Origin: Deltaproteobacteria bacterium UBA6967
GTDB taxonomy: Bacteria > SAR324 > NAC60-12
Direction: 5' to 3'
NCBI GenBank assembly: GCA_002450295.1
Contig: DJYX01000288.1
Coordinates: 1-12,107, forward strand
DNA: 12,107 nt
The notes under the pieces were generated by a model. The model worked only from the letters and a program-made list of their open reading frames with translations. It searched no databases and had not been told where the DNA came from. Made by a program: the position numbers and the translations under genes. Shown piece by piece: positions 1 to 6,192 of this stretch. Every line of letters starts with the position of its first letter. The first letter of the stretch is position 1.

Positions 1-10
1 CAATCTTCAT
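1..10 (-). CDS. Possible 5' start of a minus-strand gene, truncated by the window edge
   Basis: Reading the minus strand leftwards out of the SDR gene, an ATG lies at 10-8 and is preceded by GGAG (complement of 18-21) at a 7-nt spacing, a good Shine-Dalgarno arrangement. Only three codons (M-K-I) and one base remain inside the window, so no product can be named. The position, 83 bp after the SDR stop on the same strand, would suit a following gene in the same transcription unit. The call rests only on the ribosome-binding-site geometry. Confidence 0.25.
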
Positions 11-93
11 TCGGTAACTCCATGTGACTGAATCAACAGAATATTAAAGAGCTATTTTCCTTCAAAATTCTAGGTGTAGCAAGACAAATTGGT

Positions 94-828
94 TCAGGAA
101 GCCAGCATTCTTCCGCCATCAACGGGTAATACGGTTCCGGTTACGAAATCATTTTCAAGAAAATAGGTGACTGCTTTGGCGATATCATCAGGCCTCCCCA
201 TTTTTTTAAGTAAGCTTCTTTCAATGGCTAGATCTTGGCTAAATGAACTACTCTCAGGGGGAGGCAGCATTGTTCCGGGCGCAACCGCATTGACTTGCAC
301 TGCAGGAGCCAGGGCCTTAGCAAGCCCTTTCGTCAATGACACGAGCCCAGCCTTGGATGCACAATAGGGCAAAAACTGTGGCCAAGGCCTTTCTGCAGCT
401 ACATCTACAATGTTCACAATTTTCCCATGACCTCTTTTGAGCATTGATGTCCCGACTGATTGTGAGAGAAAAAATGGTGCTTTCAGGTTCAGTGAGATCA
501 AGTGGTCCCATTCCGATTCGCTTACATTACCAAGGGGTGTAGGGAAAAAGTCAGCAGCATTGTTGATCAGCACATCAATTTGACCCAGTTGTGCTTCAAT
601 CTGCTGAATCAATAGTTTAATCTCGGATACTTGCCTAAGGTCGGCTTGAAAGCAACCATGCTGTTTAGAATCTCCACCGATGAGTTCCAAGGTTTCTTTT
701 GCCCCCTCCAAAGACTGGTGGTAATGTAGGGCTACTTTCATTCCTTGTTTGCCAAGGGAGACTGCGATAGCTTGACCGAGACGCACACCTGCTCCGGTAA
801 CTAACACTGTGCGGTTTTTTAATTCCAT
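94..828 (-). CDS. SDR-family oxidoreductase, pteridine-reductase (PTR1/FolM)-like
   Basis: This 244-residue protein is a classical-length short-chain dehydrogenase/reductase with an N-terminal Rossmann nucleotide-binding fold, probably cytosolic and NADPH-dependent. The cofactor motif is T11-G-A-G-V-R-L-G18, with Arg16 where ordinary SDRs have Gly, as in pteridine reductases. N89-N-A-A-D-F-F-P-T-P-L matches the pteridine-reductase version of the NNAG motif. The catalytic Y155xxxK159 pair is present, and the position 13 residues before Tyr holds Asp142 rather than Ser. That gives the Asp-Tyr-Lys set known from Leishmania PTR1 (D181, Y194, K198). By family knowledge the substrate would be a dihydro- or biopterin-type pteridine, or dihydrofolate; other SDR substrates remain possible. 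It starts at ATG 828-826 with no clear Shine-Dalgarno sequence and is divergent from pdxA with a 9-bp gap. SDR membership is nearly certain, the pteridine role is a good inference. Confidence 0.9.
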   Translation of the reverse strand: MELKNRTVLVTGAGVRLGQAIAVSLGKQGMKVALHYHQSLEGAKETLELIGGDSKQHGCFQADLRQVSEIKLLIQQIEAQLGQIDVLINNAADFFPTPLGNVSESEWDHLISLNLKAPFFLSQSVGTSMLKRGHGKIVNIVDVAAERPWPQFLPYCASKAGLVSLTKGLAKALAPAVQVNAVAPGTMLPPPESSSFSQDLAIERSLLKKMGRPDDIAKAVTYFLENDFVTGTVLPVDGGRMLAS

Positions 829-837
829 TTTGAATTT

Positions 838-1860
838 ATGCTCGAAAAAAGAAAACCAATCATTGGTCTAACGATGGGAGATCCTAATGGGATTGGCCCT
901 GAAATCATAGTTAAGGCACTTACGAAACTCAATTCTTGCTTGGATTGGCATCCAGTCATCTTTGGAGACGCCTGGGTTCTTGAACAGGTTGTCAACAAAC
1001 TTGGTTCAAATCTGCAGCTAAGAAAGTGTGAAAATCTGGATGAATTACCTGTTGGGCCCTGTATTGTGGATTTGAAGGTTCACTCCGGTAGGAACTGGAA
1101 TCTGGGACAAGTCAGTGCCTGGGGCGGAGAGTCATCTTTTCAATTTTTGAAAGTTGCAATTGAGGCAGCGCTAGCAAACCAGATTGATGCAATTACCACA
1201 GCCCCAATTAGCAAAACGGCCCTACATTTGGCCGGTCATCATTTTCCTGGACACACACAAATTCTCTCAGCATTTAGCAACGGTGCCCCACCTGTAATGA
1301 TGCTTACTGTTGAAGGACTAAGAGCCGTTCATGTCAGCACCCATGTTTCTTTGCGTAATGCAATTGAGCAACTTCAACCAAAGCGAATCCTTGAAGTTGC
1401 TCAAATCACTCATGATGCCCTAAGAAGAATGGGTATTGAAAATCCAAGACTCGCATTACCAGGTTTGAATCCTCATGCCGGTGAGGAAGGCCTTTTCGGT
1501 GCGGAAGAGGAAGAAATACTTCTGCCAGCATTGAACTTAATGGAAGAGGCAGGCATAAATTGTATCGGTCCCATTTCCCCAGATACTGTTTTTTTGAGGC
1601 ATCGTCAGGGCGAATTCGATGCCGTGATTGCGCTTTATCATGACCAATCCCACATTGCACTCAAACTTCTTGGTTTTGAAAAAGGAGTCAATGTAACCTT
1701 GGGATTACCCTTGATTCGCACATCAGTTGATCACGGAACAGCTTTCGACCGAGCCTCCCAATTGAATGCAGATGCTGGTTCCATGGAATCTGCGATCGAA
1801 TTAGCGTTATGTTTCGTTTCTAACTCCTACCCGAAGCAGAACGCACCGTTTTTGCAGTAG
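838..1860 (+). CDS. pdxA: 4-hydroxythreonine-4-phosphate dehydrogenase family protein (PdxA)
   Basis: The 340-residue protein has the family's usual length. PdxA oxidises 4-phosphohydroxy-L-threonine with NAD+ in the DXP-dependent pyridoxal 5'-phosphate pathway. Visible motifs are GDPNGIGPEI near the N-terminus, TAPISK followed by GHHFPGHTQ for substrate phosphate binding, and three probable divalent-metal ligands: His169 (STHVSL), His213 (LNPHAGEEG) and His268 (YHDQ). The C-terminal GVNVTLGLP-IRTSVDHGTAFD block is strongly conserved. Two details are unusual: the motif usually reading YHDQG reads YHDQS-HIALKLLGF, with Ser271 for Gly, and the segment after AFD lacks the usual AG-x-G. The HI-KLLGF wording recalls the PdxA2 (4-phospho-D-threonate/erythronate dehydrogenase) branch, although no DUF1537 kinase gene lies nearby. 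ATG 838 is chosen because the family's N-terminal block starts shortly after it; no Shine-Dalgarno sequence is visible. Confidence 0.9.
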   Translation: MLEKRKPIIGLTMGDPNGIGPEIIVKALTKLNSCLDWHPVIFGDAWVLEQVVNKLGSNLQLRKCENLDELPVGPCIVDLKVHSGRNWNLGQVSAWGGESSFQFLKVAIEAALANQIDAITTAPISKTALHLAGHHFPGHTQILSAFSNGAPPVMMLTVEGLRAVHVSTHVSLRNAIEQLQPKRILEVAQITHDALRRMGIENPRLALPGLNPHAGEEGLFGAEEEEILLPALNLMEEAGINCIGPISPDTVFLRHRQGEFDAVIALYHDQSHIALKLLGFEKGVNVTLGLPLIRTSVDHGTAFDRASQLNADAGSMESAIELALCFVSNSYPKQNAPFLQ

Positions 1861-1890
1861 TTGGAATGAAAGCATTAACGAAAATAAATC

Positions 1891-1894
1891 AGGG
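1891..1894 (+). promoter_or_regulatory. Shine-Dalgarno sequence deciding the TTG start at 1903
   Basis: AGGG lies 8 nt before the TTG at 1903. The frame has no ATG until well inside the conserved-looking N-terminal region, so this site supports translation starting at the TTG. Confidence 0.5.
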
Positions 1895-1902
1895 TCTCAA
1901 TT

Positions 1903-4077
1903 TTGGCTGATCTCATTTACGAAATACTGGCACCAGGCATCTCATGGCTGGAAGTACCCAAAGTGGATTTACGTATCCTTTGTGGTTGTCCGGCTGATGC
2001 AGTGAAGCATCTAGCAAGCAAAGGAAAAATCCGTTTGGTTACAGAAAACGGGGCTACCTTTGAAACTGGCCCAAATGCCATTTTGCTTGCGGATAATTTT
2101 CTGCAAAATGGCTTGCCGGCAAACATGGCAGAATTTCCGGTTCTGCAGATGTTTTACAAACAAGGTCAAATCATTCCGAATCACCCAAACAACAAGGGTG
2201 AACGGCCAATACTAATTGGCAATGCCAACGCAGTTCAGTCTCAACTCCAATACATTTATCGTGGAAACTATGGTCTGACGACTCCTGAAGAGTTGATCGA
2301 TTGTGGCGTCAGTTTGGAGGATACTGCTGAGATGATGGCCATGAAGATGCAATTTGCCTTTGGTAGAATTCAACCACCGGATACTTTGTTGGCCACATGT
2401 GTCGTCAAAGATACTGGTTGGCAAAGCCTAAAGGAAGATCTACTGGTTAGCCGTAAAGGCATGAATCAGTATCAATTCAAGATGGGTTCTGATTGCATTG
2501 ATGTGGATTTGAGTCTCAAGGAGGGAGAAACCTATCCTCCTCCCTATAAATTGCTAGATCAACTGCTACCAAGAGATAAATTCTCTGTATGGCATACAGG
2601 CGAAGGTGATGGTTGGGACTGTTTTCGTCCTTGTATGGCCAGTATTTTGGTGATTGATGGAGAACCCTATCTGGTCGATGCGGGCCCTAATGTACACTAC
2701 ACCCTTGAAGTTTTGGGGATTGACCTGAGTGAGGTCGCTGGAATTTTTCAAACCCATGCACATGATGATCACTTTGCGGGGTTGCCTTACCTGCTCCAGG
2801 GAGGACGCAAAATCAAATATCTCTCATCCACACTTGTAAGAAAATCTACCTTCCAAAAGCTTTCAGATCTTATTTCCCTTCCTACTGAAGAAATCGAAAA
2901 TTTTTTTGAAATCGTAGATCTAGAGTTTGATAACTGGACAAACGTGACCGAGTCAGTTCAGGTCCAACCACGTTTTTCTCCTCATCCTGTCGAAACTAAC
3001 ATCTTTTACTTTAGGTATCAGGAAGGCGGCGAAGCAAAGATTTTTGGACATTTGGCGGATATCGTTTCCAGCGCTGTCTTAGGTAGGATGAAAAATCCCG
3101 AAGCGAAGTATCACATCAGTGAAGACTTTTTTGATAAGACACTGCAAAGTTACCTTGAACAGAGCGATGTCAAAAAGATTGATGCTGGGGGAGGGATGAT
3201 TCATGGCGAAGTGGTTGACTTTGCCAACGACCCTTCGGAAAAATTGATTTTAGCCCACTCTTCCCTGCCTTTTTCAGAAGATCAATTGACTTCAGCTTGT
3301 ACCGCCGAATTTGGAACTTCTGATCTTAGGGTGCCTCTGGATTATGAAAAGTACTTCCAAGACAAAGCACTTCAGTGGTTACGACAACGTCTACCCGCTC
3401 TGAAGAAAGAGGAGTTGAAAGAACTTATCACCCAACAGACTGAAGAAATTCCAAGGGGACAACAAATCCTTGCTCGTGCAAAGGAATCTGGACACATGCC
3501 TCTCCTTCTGACGGGGCGAGTTCAGCTAAATGGATTGCTCTACCCAGCAGGGACATTACTTGGGGAGGTTAACGCATTAGCTGATTTGCAAGTATCACGA
3601 GAAATGGTTTCCGTTGGCCCTGTTCGTATTCTGCCAATCTCCTTAGATTCATATCGGGAGTTGCTAAAGAGGCATAAACTTTTGAAGAAGAGAATTTCAT
3701 GGCTCAAGGACTGTGACCATCTCAGAACTTTCCCGATGCTTCAGTATGGTCTCAGTGATGATCAACTTATCTCGCTTCTCAAAAAGTCTGAACGAATCAG
3801 TCTGAAAAAAAATCAGCCAGTTTTGCTTCCGGAAAACACTTTGGGTATCTTGGAAGTTGGTGAAGTTCAATTCTTGGTGGGCAACAAAAATCTGAAAGTT
3901 ACTGAGAAAACAGTGCTTGGACTATCAAACAAATTGGGTAAGCCCTTCTCTTGGAAGGAACAAACCGTAAAGAAAACCCAAGTGTTGTGTCTTCCCGCAG
4001 AAAATTTGTTGCAAGCACCTGGCGTGCGATGGTTCCTTCAAAGGGCTTACCAAGACTATCATTTTCAGTTGAGTTGA
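1903..4077 (+). CDS. Metallo-beta-lactamase-fold protein with two degenerate cyclic-nucleotide-binding-like domains
   Basis: This 724-residue protein has no signal peptide or membrane segment. Residues 1 to about 200 form a region I do not recognise (contains CGCPADAVKHL and FETGPNAILL). Residues about 215-460 carry a metallo-beta-lactamase fold: LVDAGP around Asp259, the HxHxDH motif H285-A-H287-D-D289-H290, then His361, Asp386 and His434, so ligands for both metals are present. Such folds are hydrolases, often phosphodiesterases or ribonucleases. Residues about 525-600 resemble a cNMP-binding jelly roll (LLTGRVQLNG, YPAGTLLGEVNAL with Gly-Glu 554-555), but the arginine-containing phosphate-binding cassette is not recognisable. 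Residues 607-724 start like a second one (LRTFPMLQYGLSDDQL) and are more degenerate. It starts at TTG with AGGG upstream, 42 bp after pdxA, and its TGA overlaps the recombinase ATG. A metal-dependent hydrolase under allosteric control is an inference; the substrate is unknown. Confidence 0.8.
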   Translation: MADLIYEILAPGISWLEVPKVDLRILCGCPADAVKHLASKGKIRLVTENGATFETGPNAILLADNFLQNGLPANMAEFPVLQMFYKQGQIIPNHPNNKGERPILIGNANAVQSQLQYIYRGNYGLTTPEELIDCGVSLEDTAEMMAMKMQFAFGRIQPPDTLLATCVVKDTGWQSLKEDLLVSRKGMNQYQFKMGSDCIDVDLSLKEGETYPPPYKLLDQLLPRDKFSVWHTGEGDGWDCFRPCMASILVIDGEPYLVDAGPNVHYTLEVLGIDLSEVAGIFQTHAHDDHFAGLPYLLQGGRKIKYLSSTLVRKSTFQKLSDLISLPTEEIENFFEIVDLEFDNWTNVTESVQVQPRFSPHPVETNIFYFRYQEGGEAKIFGHLADIVSSAVLGRMKNPEAKYHISEDFFDKTLQSYLEQSDVKKIDAGGGMIHGEVVDFANDPSEKLILAHSSLPFSEDQLTSACTAEFGTSDLRVPLDYEKYFQDKALQWLRQRLPALKKEELKELITQQTEEIPRGQQILARAKESGHMPLLLTGRVQLNGLLYPAGTLLGEVNALADLQVSREMVSVGPVRILPISLDSYRELLKRHKLLKKRISWLKDCDHLRTFPMLQYGLSDDQLISLLKKSERISLKKNQPVLLPENTLGILEVGEVQFLVGNKNLKVTEKTVLGLSNKLGKPFSWKEQTVKKTQVLCLPAENLLQAPGVRWFLQRAYQDYHFQLS

Positions 4078-5033
4078 TGACTGACCTCCTACCTGTTAAT
4101 CTGCCCCAAAATCTTCCTCGGAGCTTACCAGCTCAGAGAGCATTGGAATTGGTTTTTGGCAATTATGCCCTGAATACTCGGCGGGCTTATGAGCGTTCTC
4201 TAAAAGACTTTCAGAAATGGGCCGGTCTACACTCAGCTCAAGATTTGGAAAGCCTCGATAGCCTCAGAATGCTAGAATACAAGGAGTTTCTCAGGTTGAG
4301 CGGAAAAAAATCCTCAAGCATCAACCAAGCGATGAGCGCTCTAAAGAAGATTTGTCGTGTCCTTACAGAGTGTGGATATCTTCAACAAAACCCATTCAAG
4401 TCGTCGCTGATCCGCAATGAGAAGGTCTCTCAACTGAGCAATAAGGGAGCTCTGCGAGTTAATCAGCTTCAGCAAATGCTTGATGCTAATGAAAACATAG
4501 CCTACGACGAGCGAGTGGAGACTTTACTGCGTCACAGGAATAAGGTGTTGTTGAAATTTCTATATTTCACTGCAGCACGAAGAAGTGAAGCCTCTCTACT
4601 AAACTGGGAAAATATCCGCCAGGATGGTCGTTTTTGGATAGCTATTCTTGAGGAAACAAAGAGTGGTGTCCCACAAAAACTAAAAATCAGAGAAGAGCTT
4701 TATCAAGAATTGATTGCCTGGAGAGGTGCTTTACAGTTAGCTGGATTGAATACACCTTGGGTATTTCCCTCCTTGGGGCAGCGTAGCATGGGCAACCAAA
4801 TGACTGGTAAGGCAATAAACGAAGCTGTACGACGCCTCGGACATGCGATAGGCATAAAGATTTCCACACACTATCTACGACATACCGCTATCACACTTGC
4901 ACTTGAATTGGGAGAGCCACTCCAGAAGGTTCAAGCATACGCTCGGCACGCCTCTGCAAATACAACTGTTCGTTACTTTCACGATCAGCAACTACTCGAA
5001 AAAAATCCTACCGATACCCTTCCAGCTCTTTAG
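4077..5033 (+). CDS. Tyrosine-type site-specific recombinase (XerC/XerD-like integrase family)
   Basis: This 318-residue tyrosine recombinase is close to the Xer length of about 300. Residues about 24-105 form the SAM-like core-binding domain (NTRRAYERSLKDFQKWA), and about 130-310 form the catalytic domain. All six catalytic residues are visible: Arg168 (AARRSE), Lys195 (TKSG), His265 and Arg268 (HYLRHT), His291 (RHAS) and the nucleophile Tyr300 (VRYFHD). Such enzymes cut and rejoin DNA strands through a 3'-phosphotyrosine, for chromosome-dimer resolution or element integration. I choose ATG 4077, which overlaps the upstream TGA (TGATG) and implies translational coupling; the frame stays open to 3951, but the extra residues only overlap the preceding gene. 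No att repeats or other mobile genes are nearby, so a chromosomal Xer-like role is more likely than phage integration, but XerC, XerD or another paralogue cannot be assigned. Confidence 0.9.
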   Translation: MTDLLPVNLPQNLPRSLPAQRALELVFGNYALNTRRAYERSLKDFQKWAGLHSAQDLESLDSLRMLEYKEFLRLSGKKSSSINQAMSALKKICRVLTECGYLQQNPFKSSLIRNEKVSQLSNKGALRVNQLQQMLDANENIAYDERVETLLRHRNKVLLKFLYFTAARRSEASLLNWENIRQDGRFWIAILEETKSGVPQKLKIREELYQELIAWRGALQLAGLNTPWVFPSLGQRSMGNQMTGKAINEAVRRLGHAIGIKISTHYLRHTAITLALELGEPLQKVQAYARHASANTTVRYFHDQQLLEKNPTDTLPAL

Positions 5034-5084
5034 AGAAAGCATCCTGAGGAAATCAAATCAGGATGGTTCTCCAAAAATTTTTTT
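5033..5084 (+). terminator. Probable intrinsic terminator after the recombinase gene
   Basis: An inverted repeat begins at the recombinase stop codon. Outer arms GAGAA (5033-5037) and TTCTC (5067-5071) pair, and inner arms CATCCTGA (5040-5047) and TCAGGATG (5058-5065) pair. They are separated by a 2/1-nt internal loop and closed by a 10-nt apical loop. A C, five A and seven T (5078-5084) follow. The T-run is 6 nt from the stem base, a little far for a textbook terminator. Confidence 0.5.
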
Positions 5085-5108
5085 CGAAAATTAATAATCA
5101 AATTTAGA

Positions 5109-5131
5109 AACTTAAGGAGTTGCTTAAAGTT
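5109..5131 (+). other. Small hairpin presenting a Shine-Dalgarno-like loop
   Basis: AACTTAA (5109-5115) can pair with TTAAAGTT (5124-5131, one bulged A). The 8-nt loop is GGAGTTGC, so GGAG sits in the loop directly before the ATG at 5132. The stem is AT-rich and weak. A CTCCTT at 5208-5213, just before the J-domain gene, is the exact complement of AAGGAG at 5114-5119 and could pair with it instead. I infer a possible leader structure; chance pairing is not excluded. Confidence 0.25.
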
Positions 5132-5206
5132 ATGGTGACAGTAATTCCTTGGAGTGCATGCTCTTTGCAGCTGGCCCATATAAGTAATGAGGATCACATG
5201 GAGTAA
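5132..5206 (+). CDS. Possible 24-residue leader peptide upstream of the J-domain gene
   Basis: ATG 5132 to TAA 5204-5206 encodes a 24-residue peptide beginning MVTVIPWSA and ending EDHME. AAGGAG (5114-5119) lies 12 nt upstream, slightly far unless the intervening hairpin folds. The stop is 19 bp before the J-domain start, an arrangement compatible with a translated leader. The peptide has no run of a single amino acid typical of attenuators and matches nothing I recognise. The rest of the 192-bp gap holds the terminator described above and no other recognisable signal. Confidence 0.2.
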   Translation: MVTVIPWSACSLQLAHISNEDHME

Positions 5207-5225
5207 CCTCCTTCAATGGAATTGA

Positions 5226-6074
5226 ATGAACCCCACGTTTAGTCCGTATGCAGAGCTTGGTGTCAGACCTGATGTCACCCTTCAGGAACTGAAACAAGCC
5301 TACCGACAAGCTGTCTTGCGTTACCACCCAGATTCAGCGGTTGGAGCAGCGAACTCTCTTAAGTTTCATGCAGTTACCGAAGCTTACAAAGAACTTCGTG
5401 CAATCGTAGATCAGTCTCCCCGGGAGAAAGGGTCTGAACATCTGCATCCGACATCAAGAAAGAAAAATCAGTTGTTGGATGGAGAACATCTGATTGATCA
5501 TAAAACTCTTGAATTGGATGTGCTAGCTCTCCAACAATTGCTTTGCGAATCAGATAATTCTCATGTTCGAAAAGTGGCAGCGATCGCTCTATTTTTAAAG
5601 AAAGAGGCATCACTTACCAGAGAATTGTTGACCATTGCAAAACAGCCAGCCATGCCTAGTATTCGCAAAGCAATTCTTTCAGCAATGCATATTGGCCCAC
5701 GTAAAAAAGTTGTTCCAATCCTTTTATCAGTTGCTTGTGAGTGCGACTTGGAAATTGCAGTTATAGCAATACAACAACTTGAGAAAATTGATGCATCATT
5801 ACGTGGTAAAATTTTGTTTAAATTGCGAATGGCACACTTGAGTCTCTGGGAGAGAACCAAGAGGGTTTTTGATCCAGATCTATTGCTGATCACTCAATAT
5901 TCACAATTGGGTGACCAACTTTGCCAGAGAGGGCTTCTGAGCCAGGAACAATTGCAAATAGCACTAGTTTTACAGAAGAAGTTTCCCCTGTTATTAGGCC
6001 AGATTCTGAGGCAGTTGAACTATGTTCAACCCCATGAACTTCGCTCCGTTCTGGGCAGTCCATCCCAAAGCTAA
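5226..6074 (+). CDS. J-domain protein with HEAT-like middle and C-terminal MshEN-like domain
   Basis: The 282-residue protein starts with a J-domain (about 5-62): helix II LKQAYRQAVLRY, then the diagnostic H34-P35-D36, then KFHAVTEAYKELR. This is the part of DnaJ co-chaperones that stimulates Hsp70 (DnaK) ATPase. No G/F region, zinc-binding cysteine repeats or standard DnaJ C-terminal substrate domains follow. Residues about 95-200 are helical with HEAT-like pairs (NSHVRKVAAIALFL, PSIRKAILSAM). Residues 227-279 fit the MshE N-terminal (GspII_E_N) double motif: a first 24-residue unit QLG-L--GLL----L---L--Q at 227-250, a 5-residue linker, then a second unit LLG--L---YV----L---L. MshEN domains bind c-di-GMP. 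The first Arg is Gln227 here and the second Gly is Asn, so binding may be weakened. It is cytosolic by the absence of membrane segments. The ATG has only a weak GGA upstream. Confidence 0.85.
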   Translation: MNPTFSPYAELGVRPDVTLQELKQAYRQAVLRYHPDSAVGAANSLKFHAVTEAYKELRAIVDQSPREKGSEHLHPTSRKKNQLLDGEHLIDHKTLELDVLALQQLLCESDNSHVRKVAAIALFLKKEASLTRELLTIAKQPAMPSIRKAILSAMHIGPRKKVVPILLSVACECDLEIAVIAIQQLEKIDASLRGKILFKLRMAHLSLWERTKRVFDPDLLLITQYSQLGDQLCQRGLLSQEQLQIALVLQKKFPLLLGQILRQLNYVQPHELRSVLGSPSQS

Positions 6075-6094
6075 CACTCCTTCACTCTATCTGC

Positions 6095-6121
6095 GTCCAG
6101 TTAAGGTTCACTTGGCTGGAT
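6095..6121 (+). terminator. Hairpin downstream of the J-domain gene, possible weak terminator
   Basis: TCCAGTTAAG (6096-6105) pairs with CTTGGCTGGA (6111-6120) around a 5-nt loop. This gives ten continuous pairs including two G-U wobbles, with a further G-U possible at 6095/6121. The sequence after it, TCTTCCTG, is only mildly U-rich, so termination is uncertain. It is the clearest structure in the 118-bp gap before mnmG; an eight-T run at 6164-6171 is too far away to be its tail. I found no convincing promoter in this gap. Confidence 0.4.
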
Positions 6122-6192
6122 CTTCCTGAAAAATCCTGATAATTTTCGAAATCTTTAATTTTTTTTGTAGAAATCCCAATTAGGCTACAACT

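Noticed and set aside
772..803. TTGACC at 772-777 as a -35 box for pdxA
   Set aside because: No acceptable -10 box occurs at 16-19 nt; the nearest candidate, TAACTA, matches only two consensus positions.
3951..4076. Upstream extension of the recombinase frame to an ATG at 3951
   Set aside because: The extra 42 residues overlap the end of the MBL-cNMP gene and do not resemble a recombinase N-terminus. The TGATG overlap at 4075-4079 gives a natural start.
4077..5226. Integrated element or att/dif site around the tyrosine recombinase
   Set aside because: I found no flanking direct repeats, tRNA target, transposase or phage genes, and no dif-like 28-bp inverted arms in the downstream gap.
5561..5893. 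110-codon minus-strand open frame opposite the J-domain gene
   Set aside because: It lies opposite conserved helical coding sequence and has no ribosome-binding site or recognisable motif.
6124..6139. Direct repeat TCCTGA at 6124-6129 and 6134-6139
   Set aside because: Six bases repeated once in an AT-rich gap is within chance expectation, and there is no promoter to which it could be an operator.
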